DNA of 23,026 nt from an uncultured Nostocoides sp. (GCA_936931335.1 CAKZIH010000025.1:1-23026); one strand, 5' to 3'; counted from the stretch's first letter, positions 7,590 to 15,839 are shown. A program made the numbers and translations. Notes: generated by a model not told the origin, from the sequence alone.

Positions 7590-7970
7590 ATGCCCAATCT
7601 TGGCCCCGCCGAGTTGATCATCATCGCCCTGGTGATCCTGTTGCTTTTCGGCTGGAAGCGGCTGCCCGACGCGGCGCGTTCCCTCGGCCGGTCGGCTCGC
7701 GTCTTCAAGTCCGAGGTCAACGAGATGAAGCAGGAAGACGAGGCGCGCGCCCGGCTTGACGCCAGCCGCCAGGCCACGCCAGTGACCCCCACCCCGGCCC
7801 GGCCGGACTATGACGAGCTCGGCCGCCCGATTGCCCAGCCCATCGAGCGTCCCACCGAGCGCTTCGTGGACCCGACGGCCGACCCGGTCATCGACCGCAA
7901 CCCGGCCAATGGCAATGCGATCCTGCGCGACAACAGCCCGCGCACGGACAACCAGTCCGGCTCTTACTGA
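7590..7970 (+). CDS. tatA: Sec-independent protein translocase subunit TatA
   Basis: TatA oligomerises to form the passage for folded proteins in the twin-arginine pathway. The 126-residue product has a short membrane helix (about 8-21), the hinge LFGWKRLPD (about 19-27) and an amphipathic helix (ARSLGRSARVFKSEVNEM), followed by a long acidic, Pro-rich tail. GAGAGG at 7577-7582 is a suitable ribosome binding site. TAGACT at 7549-7554 is a possible -10 that would give a leader of about 29 bases. tatC follows 11 bases later. No tatB is in the window; Actinobacteria usually encode it elsewhere. The FG-KRLPD hinge fits TatA better than TatB. Confidence 0.95.
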   Translation: MPNLGPAELIIIALVILLLFGWKRLPDAARSLGRSARVFKSEVNEMKQEDEARARLDASRQATPVTPTPARPDYDELGRPIAQPIERPTERFVDPTADPVIDRNPANGNAILRDNSPRTDNQSGSY

Positions 7971-7981
7971 GAACCATCCGT

Positions 7982-8818
7982 ATGGCGCCCAAACTGCCAG
8001 GGCGCGCCACCCGGGTGCGGCGTAAGGACAACCCCGAGGGGCGCATGCCCCTCGTCGAGCACCTGCTCGAATTCCGCAACCGGCTCATCAAATGTGCTCT
8101 CGCGCTGCTCGTCTGCTCGATCGCTGGCTGGTTCCTCTACGACCCGGTCTATAAGGCGCTGACCGCGCCCGTCGCCGATGTCCGCGCGGACTCCGGTGAG
8201 AACAGCCTGGTGGCGCTCAACTACGCCGGCCTCACCTCGGCCTTCAGCCAGCGCGTCAATCTCGCGATCTGGGTAGGCCTCATCCTGGCGAGCCCGATCA
8301 TCCTGTACCAGATCTGGGCGTATGTCGTGCCCGCGCTCACCCGCAAGGAACGCCGGACCTCCCAGGTGTTCCTCGGCGCGACCATCCCGCTTTTCCTCGC
8401 CGGCTGTGCCTTCGGCTACTGGCTGCTGCCCAAGGCCGTCAAGATCCTGTTGAGCTTTACCCCGGACGACGCCGCCAACCTGCCCGAGGCCGCCGTCTAC
8501 TTCCGCTTCGTGACCCGGCTCATCCTGGTCTTCGGGGCGACCTGGGTGCTGCCGGTCTTCCTCGTCGGCCTGGTAGCCGTCGGGGCGCTGCCGGGCCGCA
8601 GCCTGCTGCGCCAGTGGCGCCCGGCGCTGATCATCATCTTCATCATCTCCGCCGTGGTGACCCCCACGCCGGACCCGATCACCATGTTTGCCATGGCCGC
8701 GCCGCTGATCGTGCTCTACTTCGTCGCCAGCTATATCGGGATCCGGATCGACAAGCGCCGGGCCGCGGCGCAGCCGGACTGGACCCACGTCCCCGACGAC
8801 CAGGCCTCCCCGCTGTAA
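7982..8818 (+). CDS. tatC: Sec-independent protein translocase subunit TatC
   Basis: TatC is the membrane receptor for twin-arginine signal peptides. The 278-residue product shows six hydrophobic segments and the family signatures: MPLVEHLLEFRNRL near the N-terminus (Glu30 and Arg32 in the signal-binding region), SPIILYQIWAYVVPALTRKERR in the middle, and VVTPTPDP before the last helices. The start is ATG 7982, 11 bases after tatA; an internal ATG at 8045 (MPLVEHL) also begins at conserved sequence but would drop the basic N-terminus. The gene ends at a hairpin shared with the convergent lactonase gene. The Tat-type signal protein at 17783 is a local candidate substrate. Confidence 0.97.
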   Translation: MAPKLPGRATRVRRKDNPEGRMPLVEHLLEFRNRLIKCALALLVCSIAGWFLYDPVYKALTAPVADVRADSGENSLVALNYAGLTSAFSQRVNLAIWVGLILASPIILYQIWAYVVPALTRKERRTSQVFLGATIPLFLAGCAFGYWLLPKAVKILLSFTPDDAANLPEAAVYFRFVTRLILVFGATWVLPVFLVGLVAVGALPGRSLLRQWRPALIIIFIISAVVTPTPDPITMFAMAAPLIVLYFVASYIGIRIDKRRAAAQPDWTHVPDDQASPL

Positions 8819-8847
8819 GCAGCCGGCCGGCCGTCGTGCCGGGCTGC
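8819..8847. terminator. Hairpin between convergent tatC and lactonase genes
   Basis: GCAGCC (8819-8824) pairs with GGCTGC (8842-8847), and GGC/GCC pairs extend the stem past one bulged base. The hairpin starts directly after the tatC stop and fills the 31-base gap to the converging gene. There is no T-run, so it would be a U-poor actinobacterial-type terminator. Confidence 0.5.
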
Positions 8848-8849
8848 GG

Positions 8850-9878
8850 TCACCCCAGGAAGCGCACCCAGTTGGCGCCCCGCCCGGTCTCCGCTCGGGC
8901 CACGGACGCCAGGGTGCCGTCGGTGGGGGAGACCACATACGACTCGACCTCGATCGCCTTCTCCCCGGTGCAGAGCACCACGCCGCCGTCCGGTGACACG
9001 CCAAAGCCGCGTGGCTGTTTCGGAGTAGGCACGAACTGACGCACCTCGCCCGGCACCCCGTCGGCGCCCAGCGGCAGCGTGGCCAGGGTCGAGGCGCAGC
9101 GCTCCGAGGCCCAGAGCACCGATTCATCGGCGGCCAGGTGGATGTCCGCCCCCCAGATCAGATGCTCGGCGGCCGGGTCGGCGCCCATCCGCGAATGCGA
9201 GAGCCCCGCGTCCGGGTCGTATGCCGGGTGCACCCCCCGCAGGGTCAGCTCGCCGGACTCCGCGCGCTCGTAGTGCAACACCTCGCCGGAGAACTCGGTC
9301 ATCACATAGGCGGCGTCATTGGCCCGGTTGAGCACGATGTGCCGTGGCCCGCTGCCCTCCGGAGCGGCGACGGTGGGGGAGCCCAGGGGCTCCAGGCGCC
9401 CCTCGCGCAGCGCGCACTGGGCGATCAGATCGGCGCCCAGGGAGACGAAGTAGGCGGTCCGCCCGTCCGCGCTCACCGCGCAGGAATGCACATTCGGGTG
9501 CTCGACCCGGGAGGCGATCTCGCCGACCCCGGCCGCAGTGACCGGCATACTCGCCCCGAAGCCGCCGCCATAGGACGCAGCCAGCAGGGTGCTCCCATCG
9601 GGAGTCAGCACGAGATAGTGCACGGCGTCCGGCACCTCGCGGCGGCCGACTTCGCGCAGCGCGCCGTCCGCCTCGATCGCCATGGTGACGATGGCCGCCG
9701 GTTCGCCCTTGATCCCCACGTGCACTTGCTGGCGGGCCGCATCCACCACCAGGGTGCCGCAGCCCTTGCCCACCGGGCTGACGGCAAGGCGGACCAGCCC
9801 GCCATCCGGCGCCACGGAAAAAGTCGAGACGGTGCCGTCCTCGGCGTTGGTGACGAAGGCGCGGGGGGTCGGGTTCAT
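8850..9878 (-). CDS. Lactonase-family beta-propeller protein (YbhE/Pgl-like)
   Basis: A 342-residue predicted seven-bladed beta-propeller of the lactonase family (the family of E. coli 6-phosphogluconolactonase YbhE/Pgl, 331 residues). Blade-like repeats recur, such as VHYLVLTPDGSTLLAASYGG, VHSCAVSADGRTAYFVSLGAD, PRHIVLNRANDAAYVMTEFS and PRGFGVSPDGGVVLCTGEK. No signal peptide is present, so it is probably cytosolic. If it is a true lactonase it would hydrolyse 6-phosphogluconolactone in the pentose phosphate pathway, but substrates vary in this family and no pathway gene is adjacent. The start is ATG 9878 (MNPTPRAFV); the frame is open further upstream to 10325 but only antisense to the lipid kinase. 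A TAGCGT hexamer ends 7 bases before this ATG. Confidence 0.88.
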   Translation of the reverse strand: MNPTPRAFVTNAEDGTVSTFSVAPDGGLVRLAVSPVGKGCGTLVVDAARQQVHVGIKGEPAAIVTMAIEADGALREVGRREVPDAVHYLVLTPDGSTLLAASYGGGFGASMPVTAAGVGEIASRVEHPNVHSCAVSADGRTAYFVSLGADLIAQCALREGRLEPLGSPTVAAPEGSGPRHIVLNRANDAAYVMTEFSGEVLHYERAESGELTLRGVHPAYDPDAGLSHSRMGADPAAEHLIWGADIHLAADESVLWASERCASTLATLPLGADGVPGEVRQFVPTPKQPRGFGVSPDGGVVLCTGEKAIEVESYVVSPTDGTLASVARAETGRGANWVRFLG

Positions 9879-9885
9879 ATGCGAC

Positions 9886-9891
9886 ACGCTA
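9886..9891 (-). promoter_or_regulatory. Candidate -10 element (TAGCGT) of the lactonase gene, leaderless
   Basis: On the minus strand TAGCGT ends 7 bases before ATG 9878 with no Shine-Dalgarno between. It is the same hexamer as the pafB candidate. Confidence 0.4.
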
Positions 9892-9929
9892 CGCGGGTCG
9901 AGGGACCGGGCCAGGGGGATATCGCCAGG

Positions 9930-9935
9930 TAACCT
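9930..9935 (+). promoter_or_regulatory. Candidate -10 element (TAACCT) of the lipid kinase gene, leaderless
   Basis: TAACCT (TANNNT) ends exactly 6 bases before GTG 9942, supporting that start over the second in-frame GTG at 9960. GGGGG lies between but is too close to the GTG to act as a normal Shine-Dalgarno. Confidence 0.4.
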
Positions 9936-9941
9936 GCGGGG

Positions 9942-10880
9942 GTGTCCCAGGACGGCCAGGTGTCCCAGGCCGGCCCAGGCTCCAGGGTCGGCCTGATCAT
10001 CAACCCGGCGGCCGGTGGCGGAGAAGCCGCCGCGGCGGCCGGCACCCTGCATACCCGCCTGTCCGCGGCGGGATTCCAGGTCGTCCCGCTGTCCGCACGC
10101 TCGGCCGGCAGCGCCCTGGCCATGGCCCGGCACGCCATCGCCACCGACCAGATCGACTCCCTCGTCGTCGCCGGCGGCGACGGGATGGCGCACCTCGGAG
10201 TCAACGCCTGCGCACAGACCCAGATCCCCCTCGGCATCGTGGCCCTGGGCACCGGCAACGACATCGCCGCCGGGCTCGGCCTGCCGGTGCACGATGTAGA
10301 CGGCGCGGTCCGGGTGCTGACGCATGGCGAAGTGGCGCAGATGGACGCCGGCCGGGTGGACGATGTCGGCCCGCGGTGCTGGTTCGGCGGGGCGCTCTAT
10401 GCCGGTTTCGACGCCATCGTCAACGCCCGCGCTAATGCCTGGACCCGCCCGCGCGGCCAGGCGCGCTATGTCGCGGCGGTGCTGCGCGAGTTGCCGACCT
10501 TCCGTCCCATCCCCTACGCGATCACCATCGACGGCGAGCGCACGCAGACCGAGGCGATGCTCGTCATCGTGGCCAATGCCCCGTCATACGGCGGCGGTAT
10601 GCGGGTGACGCCGCAGGCGCGGCTGAACGACGGGCTGCTGGATGTCCTGACCGTCGGCCGGCTCAGCCGCACCGAACTGCTGCGCGTCTTCCCTCAGGTG
10701 TACGCCGGCGGGCACGTCGGACACCCGGCCGTGACCATCACCCGTGGTCGCGAAGTCCGCCTGGAAGCCACCGGCATCACCGCCTGGGCCGACGGCGAAC
10801 CCTTCCATCCGGTCCCCCTGACCGCGCGCGTCGTGCCGGGTGCGGTCCGGGTGATCCTGCCCCGAGGAGACCGGCCCTGA
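9942..10880 (+). CDS. Diacylglycerol kinase-family lipid kinase (DagK/YegS-like)
   Basis: A 312-residue DAGK-catalytic-domain protein likely to phosphorylate diacylglycerol or a related lipid at the membrane face. Motifs in order are VGLIINPAAGGGEA (about 16-29), GGDGM at 78-82 (usually GGDGT), GTGNDIAAGLGLP at 103-115, an AGFDAIVN segment, VIVANAPSYGGGMRVTPQARLNDGLLDV and an ADGEPF block near the end. All nucleotide- and lipid-loop blocks are present, so it is probably active; the T-to-M change in the GGDGT motif is worth noting. GTG 9942 is chosen over GTG 9960, within a duplicated GTGTCCCAGG, because of the -10 spacing. Its stop overlaps the helY start region (CTGA, 10877-10880), and GAGGAG inside its 3' end serves helY. 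Confidence 0.93.
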   Translation: MSQDGQVSQAGPGSRVGLIINPAAGGGEAAAAAGTLHTRLSAAGFQVVPLSARSAGSALAMARHAIATDQIDSLVVAGGDGMAHLGVNACAQTQIPLGIVALGTGNDIAAGLGLPVHDVDGAVRVLTHGEVAQMDAGRVDDVGPRCWFGGALYAGFDAIVNARANAWTRPRGQARYVAAVLRELPTFRPIPYAITIDGERTQTEAMLVIVANAPSYGGGMRVTPQARLNDGLLDVLTVGRLSRTELLRVFPQVYAGGHVGHPAVTITRGREVRLEATGITAWADGEPFHPVPLTARVVPGAVRVILPRGDRP

Positions 10881-13615
10881 GCCAGCTCGAGAACTTCGCC
10901 GCCGAGCTGGACTTCCCGCTCGATGACTTCCAGCGTCAGGCCTGCGCCGCCGTGGAGGCCGGCATGGGCGTCCTGGTCGCCGCGCCCACCGGCGCCGGCA
11001 AGACCGTGGTCGGCGAATTCGCCGTCGCCTTAGCGCTCTCCCGAGGGCAGAAGGCGTTCTACACCACCCCGATCAAGGCCCTCTCCAACCAGAAGTACGC
11101 CGACCTGGTGCGCCGCCACGGGGCTGCCTCGGTCGGCCTGCTCACCGGGGATAGCTCGATCAATGGCGACGCGCCGATCGTGGTGATGACCACCGAGGTG
11201 CTGCGCAATATGACGTATGCCGCCTCACCCACCCTGATCGGGCTCGGCTTCGTGGTCATGGACGAGGTGCACTATCTCGCCGACCGCTTCCGGGGGGCGG
11301 TCTGGGAAGAGGTGATCATCCACCTGCCGCCCTCGGTGCAGCTGATCTCGCTGTCGGCGACGGTGAGCAATGCCGAGGAGTTCGGCGAATGGCTGACCCA
11401 AGTGCGCGGGAATACCGAAGTCATCGTCTCCGAGCACCGGCCGGTGCCGCTGTGGCAGCACATGCTGGTCGGCAAGCGGATGTACGACCTGTTTGCCGAC
11501 TCCACCGCCGGCCCGCGCCGGGATGGCGGCATACCTCGGCTCAATCCGCATCTCACCCAGGCGATTCGCAACGCGGAGCAACGCGGGTATGCCGCGGACG
11601 CCGCCCGCGGCCAGCGCCGCGGCGGTGACCCGGACCGACGGCGGCGGCCCGGTCCGGCATACGCCTCGGCGGGGGTGGAGCGGGCCAGTCGGGCCGAGAT
11701 GCTCACCGAGCTGGACCGCGACGGCCTGCTGCCGGCGATCACCTTCATCTTCAGCCGGGCTGGCTGCCAGGCGGCCATTGGGCAATTGCTCAGCAGCGGC
11801 ATCCGTCTCATCGACGCCGACCAGGGCGAGCGCAACCGGCGTCTGGTCGAGCAGCGGTGCGCGCAGTTGGCCGAGGCCGACCTCGGGGTGCTCGGCTATT
11901 GGGACTTCGTCGAGGGCATCGGCCGCGGGTTCGCCGCGCACCACGCGGGAATGCTGCCGACCTTCCGAGAACTCGTCGAGGAACTCTTCACCACCGGCGC
12001 GGTCCGGGCCGTCTTCGCCACGGAGACGCTGGCGTTGGGCATCAATATGCCCGCGCGCACCGTGGTGATGGAGAAGCTGGTCAAGTTCAACGGCGAATCG
12101 CATGTCGACCTGACCCCGGGGGAGTACACCCAGCTCACCGGGCGCGCCGGCCGGCGGGGGATCGACGTGGAGGGGCACGCGCTCGTGGTCTGGCGCCGCG
12201 GCCTGGACCCGGTGCACGTGGCCGGGTTGGCTTCGGCCCGGACCTATCCGCTGCGCTCGAGCTTCCGCCCCAGCTACAACATGGCGGTCAATCTCGTTGC
12301 GCACGTAGGACGTTCGCGGGCCGTCCAGGTGCTCAACACCTCCTTTGCGCAGTTCCAGGCCGACCGATCGGTGGTGGGGCTGGTGCGCGACGGGCAGGAC
12401 CGCCAGGACGCAATGGCTGGCTATGCGGAGGCCATGGAGTGCCACCTCGGCGACTTCCGCGAGTATGCCGCTCTGCGCCATCGCCTCTCCACCTTGGAGA
12501 AGGAACAGGCCAAGGAGCGCTCCGCCGCGCGCCGGGCCGAGGCCGCCGTTTCGCTGGAGGAGTTGCGCGTCGGCGACATCATCCGCATACCGAGTGGGCG
12601 CCGGGCCGGGCTGGCCGTGGTCATCGAGCCGGCCCGCACCCACCGCGGCGAGACCACCCTGCCCAGTGTGATCACCGAAGACCGGCAGTTGCGGCGGCTC
12701 GCGCTGACCGATTTCAGCGGCCCGGTCGACGCGATGGCTCAGATGCCGGTGCCCAAGCACTTCAACGCCAAATCGCCCAAGGCCCGGCGAGACCTGGCGA
12801 CCACGCTGCGGATCAAGGCCCCGGCGCGGCCGCGGGCCTCGGTCGGCGAGGAGGCCGAGCGGGCCGCGGGCGGGGAGGATCGCGAGATCGCCAAGCTGCG
12901 CAAGCAGATTCGCTCCCACCCTTGCCATGCCTGTCCCGAGCGGGAGGTGCACGCCCGCTGGTCGGAACGCTGGTGGAAGCTCAAGCGAGAGACCGCCAGC
13001 CTGCGCCGCCAGGTGGAATCGCGCACCAACACCGTGGCCCGCACCTTCGAGCGGATCTGCGGGCTGCTCGCGGACATCGGCTACCTCTCCTCGGACGGCG
13101 ACGAACTCACCCCCGACGGGGTGCGCCTGCGGCGGCTTTATTCCGATCGCGACCTGCTCACCGCCGAATGTCTGCGTCGGGGGGTATGGCGCCAACTCGA
13201 CCCCGCCGAACTCGCCGCCTGCGTATCCATGCTCGTCCACGAGCCGCGCTTTGACAGTGGCGGCGAGGCCGGCCCGCGGATGCCCACGGGTGGCGTGGCC
13301 GATGCCGCGACCACGATGCTCAACGTATGGAGCGAACTGGAGGACCGGGAGCAGGCCGCCGGCCTGCCGCCGACTCCGATGCCGGATGCCGGGATCGCCT
13401 GGTCGGTGCATCGCTGGGCGGCCGGGCAGAGCCTGGAGGTCGCCCTGCGCGATGAGGAGCTGGCGGCCGGGGACTTCGTGCGCCGCTGCAAGCAGATCGT
13501 GGACATGCTCGGTCAGATCACCGAGGCCGCCCCCGATGCCGCGCTGCGCAAGAGCGCCCGGGCCGCGTCGGCCGCGGTGTTGCGCGGCGTGGTGGCCAAC
13601 GACCGGCTCGACTGA
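10877..13615 (+). CDS. helY: HelY-type superfamily 2 RNA/DNA helicase (probable CTG start)
   Basis: A 912-residue Ski2/Mtr4-like DExH helicase, matching the M. tuberculosis HelY length of about 906. Motifs are a Q-motif-like FPLDDFQRQA (13-22), Walker A APTGAGKT (about 36-43), DEVH (129-132), LSATVSN (about 159-165), FIFSRAGC, FATETLALGINMPART and QLTGRAGRRG (419-428). A C-terminal DSHCT domain ends the protein. An Arg-rich low-complexity insertion lies at about 232-272. The first canonical start, GTG 10952, would remove the Q-motif region. The frame is open back to CTG 10877, which has GAGGAG (10864-10869) seven bases upstream and overlaps the kinase stop as CTGA. I therefore place the start at CTG. 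Its role is probably RNA processing or repair; the substrate is unknown. Confidence 0.93.
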   Translation: MSQLENFAAELDFPLDDFQRQACAAVEAGMGVLVAAPTGAGKTVVGEFAVALALSRGQKAFYTTPIKALSNQKYADLVRRHGAASVGLLTGDSSINGDAPIVVMTTEVLRNMTYAASPTLIGLGFVVMDEVHYLADRFRGAVWEEVIIHLPPSVQLISLSATVSNAEEFGEWLTQVRGNTEVIVSEHRPVPLWQHMLVGKRMYDLFADSTAGPRRDGGIPRLNPHLTQAIRNAEQRGYAADAARGQRRGGDPDRRRRPGPAYASAGVERASRAEMLTELDRDGLLPAITFIFSRAGCQAAIGQLLSSGIRLIDADQGERNRRLVEQRCAQLAEADLGVLGYWDFVEGIGRGFAAHHAGMLPTFRELVEELFTTGAVRAVFATETLALGINMPARTVVMEKLVKFNGESHVDLTPGEYTQLTGRAGRRGIDVEGHALVVWRRGLDPVHVAGLASARTYPLRSSFRPSYNMAVNLVAHVGRSRAVQVLNTSFAQFQADRSVVGLVRDGQDRQDAMAGYAEAMECHLGDFREYAALRHRLSTLEKEQAKERSAARRAEAAVSLEELRVGDIIRIPSGRRAGLAVVIEPARTHRGETTLPSVITEDRQLRRLALTDFSGPVDAMAQMPVPKHFNAKSPKARRDLATTLRIKAPARPRASVGEEAERAAGGEDREIAKLRKQIRSHPCHACPEREVHARWSERWWKLKRETASLRRQVESRTNTVARTFERICGLLADIGYLSSDGDELTPDGVRLRRLYSDRDLLTAECLRRGVWRQLDPAELAACVSMLVHEPRFDSGGEAGPRMPTGGVADAATTMLNVWSELEDREQAAGLPPTPMPDAGIAWSVHRWAAGQSLEVALRDEELAAGDFVRRCKQIVDMLGQITEAAPDAALRKSARAASAAVLRGVVANDRLD

Positions 13616-13636
13616 CCCGGCCGGGTCCGATCGCCG

Positions 13637-14569
13637 TTAGGCCTCCAATCCCAGGGCGTCCACCACCCGGGTCACCGGGCTACTCAACCGGTAGGTCGAG
13701 GCCAGCTCCGAGAGCTTGCGCAGATTGGCGATCCGGGTGGGGAGCTCGCCTACCTCGGCCGGCACTGGCGCATCCGCGGCGACCCGGACCACCAACGGAC
13801 CCACGTCGAGATAGCTTGCGGCCGCCTCGAGATTGCGCCGCTGCGCGCCCTTGATCGCCGGGTCACCGCCGTCGATCGCGGCCCGTAGCGCGGCTAGCGT
13901 GCCATAGGCGGTGATCAGCTTTGCCGCAGTCTTCTCCCCGATCCCGGCCACCCCGGGCAAGCCGTCGCTGGTGTCCCCGCGCAGCACCGCCATATCGGCA
14001 TACTGCTCGCCGGTCGCGATCCCGTACTTTTCCTGCAAGAAGGCCTCGGTGACCACATCGGGGGAGCGGACCCCGCCGCGCGCGGTATAGAGCACCCGCA
14101 CCTGCGCCTGGTCATCCACCAACTGGAAGAGGTCCCGGTCGCCGGTGACCACGTCGATCGGCAGCTCGCCCTTGTGCCGGGCCACCAGGGTGCCGATCGC
14201 ATCATCGGCCTCGAAGCCGATGGCGCCCAGCCGGGTGATCCCCAGCGCCTCCAGCGCGTCGATGATGATCGGGACCTGGACCGCGAGCTCCTCGGGCGCC
14301 TCCTCCTCGACGGCGGACTCGGCCGCCAGTCGGTGCGTCTTATAGCTCGGTATGGCGTCCACCCGGAACTGTGGGCGCCAATCCTCATCCCAGCAGGCGA
14401 TCAGCCGCGTCGGCTGGTGATCGCGTACCAGGGTGGCGATGAAATCGAGGAAGCCGCGCACCGCATTCGTCGGCACCGCCACCCCGTCCGCGCGTTCGTC
14501 CGGCACTCCGAAGAAGGCCCGGAAGTACAAACTCGCGGAGTCCAGCAGCATGAGGCGGGGCGTTGTCAT
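13637..14569 (-). CDS. 5'-3' exonuclease, FEN/PIN-like (PolI N-domain type)
   Basis: A 310-residue stand-alone 5' nuclease resembling the N-terminal domain of DNA polymerase I, like M. tuberculosis Rv2090. It should remove RNA primers or flaps in replication and repair, with two metal ions. Metal-binding acidic residues are visible: Asp10 in MLLDSASLYFRAFF, Glu120/Asp122/Asp123 in GFEADDAIG, Asp144/Asp146 in TGDRDLFQL and Asp199/Asp202 in GDTSDGLPG. The helix-hairpin-helix GVAGIGEKTAAKL (about 206-218) binds DNA. No polymerase domain follows. The start is ATG 14569 (MTTPRLMLLD); ATG 14578 (MWPMTTP) is an alternative. It converges on helY with only 21 bases between the stops. Confidence 0.95.
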   Translation of the reverse strand: MTTPRLMLLDSASLYFRAFFGVPDERADGVAVPTNAVRGFLDFIATLVRDHQPTRLIACWDEDWRPQFRVDAIPSYKTHRLAAESAVEEEAPEELAVQVPIIIDALEALGITRLGAIGFEADDAIGTLVARHKGELPIDVVTGDRDLFQLVDDQAQVRVLYTARGGVRSPDVVTEAFLQEKYGIATGEQYADMAVLRGDTSDGLPGVAGIGEKTAAKLITAYGTLAALRAAIDGGDPAIKGAQRRNLEAAASYLDVGPLVVRVAADAPVPAEVGELPTRIANLRKLSELASTYRLSSPVTRVVDALGLEA

Positions 14570-14648
14570 GGGCCACATACTGCCAACGCCGGTATGCCGG
14601 GCGCCGCCCCCGTTTGCATTCCGGGGCCGCGGAGGGAATCCTGCGCGG

Positions 14649-15071
14649 ATGGAGGATCTCGACCGAGCGCTCATCGACCAACTGCGCCGGGATGGACGGA
14701 TGAGCTACACCGACCTGGGCAAGGCGGTTGGCCTGTCCACGTCCGCCGTGCACCAGCGCGTCCGGCGGCTCGAGGAGCGCGGCATCATCACGGGGTATGC
14801 GGCCCGGATCGCCCACGATCAGATCGGGGCGCCGCTCACCGCATTCATCGCGGTGCGCCCGTTCGACTCGGCAGCACCGGACGATGTGCCGGACCGGCTG
14901 CGCGATATCACCGAGATCGAATCCTGTTATTCCGTCGCCGGAGAAGCGAATTACCTGCTCAAGGTGCGGGTGGCCACGCCCTTGGAATTGGAGGAACTGC
15001 TGGGGCGAATTCGCGGCGCGGCCAATGTCTCGACGCACACCACCATCGTGCTCTCCACCCCCTGGGAGTAG
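14649..15071 (+). CDS. Lrp/AsnC family transcriptional regulator
   Basis: A 140-residue Lrp/AsnC regulator. The N-terminal helix-turn-helix (about 1-60) reads MEDLDRALIDQLRRDGRMSY then LGKAVGLSTSAVHQRVRRLEERGIITGY, close to the family consensus. A C-terminal RAM/AsnC ligand-binding domain (about 65-138) follows, with EIESCYSVAGEANYLLKVRVATPLELEELL. Such proteins form dimers and octamers that respond to amino acids, but the effector cannot be inferred here. GGAGGGA at 14631-14637 is a ribosome binding site about 11 bases before ATG 14649; an in-frame extension upstream is antisense to the exonuclease. It is divergent from the exonuclease gene (79-base gap) and convergent with bioY. Confidence 0.93.
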   Translation: MEDLDRALIDQLRRDGRMSYTDLGKAVGLSTSAVHQRVRRLEERGIITGYAARIAHDQIGAPLTAFIAVRPFDSAAPDDVPDRLRDITEIESCYSVAGEANYLLKVRVATPLELEELLGRIRGAANVSTHTTIVLSTPWE

Positions 15072-15124
15072 GCCACCGCACGCCCATACCAGGGCCTCAC
15101 GCTCACGCCGCGGCAGCGCGGCCC

Positions 15125-15706
15125 TTAGGACTTGCGGATCGAGCGCACCAGCGCCCAGGCGGCGGGCAGCAGACCGGCCGCGACCGCGATCTTCACCGCG
15201 TCGCCGAGCAGGAATGGGATGAGGCCCTTGGCGATCGCCGTGCCGACATCCATCCCGGTGGCGGCCGCGAGATAGGGCACGCCGAAGGCGTAGATGACCA
15301 CATTGCCCAGAGCCATCAGCCCGGCGGTCCGCAGCACGGTCCGGTCACCGCCGCGCGCCGCGAGGCCGCCGACCAGGGTGGCGGCGACGACGAAGCCGAT
15401 GAGGTAGCCGAATGATGGGAAGCCCCAGCCGTGAGCGTGGCCGGCGAACCACGGCATACCGGCCATCCCGGCCAGCAGGTAGATGCCCGTGCTCAGCAGG
15501 GCACGGACGGAGCCGAGCGCGGCCCCGGTGAGCAGCACCGCGAAGGTGCCGAGGGTCAGCGGCACCGGCGTGAACGGCAGCGGCAGCGCCCACTGGGCGA
15601 GCAGGCCGATGAACCCGGCGCCACTGAGGACGAGGGCGGCATCTCGCGCCAGACCGCCGGGGACGGCGTCGGCGAGGACTCGAGGGCGTTCGATGATCGC
15701 GGTCAT
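15125..15706 (-). CDS. bioY: Biotin transporter substrate-binding (S) component BioY
   Basis: A 193-residue integral membrane protein of the BioY family, the biotin-binding S component of ECF transporters. Family blocks are FTPVPLTLGTFAVLLTGAALGS, STGIYLLAGMAGMPWFAG and GWGFPSFGYLIGFVVAATLVGG, and about six hydrophobic segments are present. No bioM (ATPase) or bioN (T component) gene lies beside it, so it either uses a shared ECF module elsewhere or works alone. The start is ATG 15706 (MTAIIERPRVLADAVPGG). A TAGGGT hexamer ends exactly 6 bases upstream with no Shine-Dalgarno, which fits a leaderless message. It converges with the Lrp/AsnC gene. Confidence 0.95.
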   Translation of the reverse strand: MTAIIERPRVLADAVPGGLARDAALVLSGAGFIGLLAQWALPLPFTPVPLTLGTFAVLLTGAALGSVRALLSTGIYLLAGMAGMPWFAGHAHGWGFPSFGYLIGFVVAATLVGGLAARGGDRTVLRTAGLMALGNVVIYAFGVPYLAAATGMDVGTAIAKGLIPFLLGDAVKIAVAAGLLPAAWALVRSIRKS

Positions 15707-15712
15707 GGCGGC

Positions 15713-15718
15713 ACCCTA
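15713..15718 (-). promoter_or_regulatory. Candidate -10 element (TAGGGT) of bioY, leaderless
   Basis: On the minus strand TAGGGT (TANNNT) ends 6 bases before ATG 15706. No Shine-Dalgarno or clear -35 is seen. No BirA- or BioR-type operator could be recognised. Confidence 0.42.
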
Positions 15719-15785
15719 GCGGTGCCGCAGCGCTCGGCGCGGGGGGCCTCGCCGAGCGGACCGCGGGGTCTGCCAGGGTGGGGAC

Positions 15786-15818
15786 ATGCGCGCTCGGGAG
15801 GGATTGCGGCTCCGCTGA
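15786..15818 (+). other. Ten-codon leader ORF or broken original start of the DUF1345 gene
   Basis: ATG 15786 follows AGGGTGGGG, a good ribosome binding site, and encodes MRAREGLRLR before a TGA at 15816-15818. It is in the same frame as the DUF1345 gene, with only seven codons between the TGA and ATG 15840. Either the TGA interrupts the original N-terminus, or this is a leader peptide that couples to re-initiation. Confidence 0.5.
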
Positions 15819-15839
15819 CTGCTGTCGGAAACGCAACGG

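Noticed and set aside
9879..10325. In-frame upstream extension of the lactonase gene
   Set aside because: It overlaps the lipid kinase on the opposite strand, and the conserved protein begins at MNPTPRAFV with a -10 box nearby.
11225..13411. A 728-codon open frame on the minus strand
   Set aside because: It is a high-GC shadow of helY, with composition-like Gly/Ala/Arg/His runs and no recognisable domain.
13614..13627. 14-base palindrome GACCCGGCCGGGTC as terminator between helY and the exonuclease
   Set aside because: Folding would leave only about a 5-bp stem, with no T-run, and it overlaps the helY stop. Too weak to call.
14570..14674. 35-residue N-terminal extension of the 5'-3' exonuclease
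   Set aside because: It overlaps the divergent Lrp/AsnC start and is not family-like; the conserved MLLDSASLYFRAFF begins near ATG 14569.
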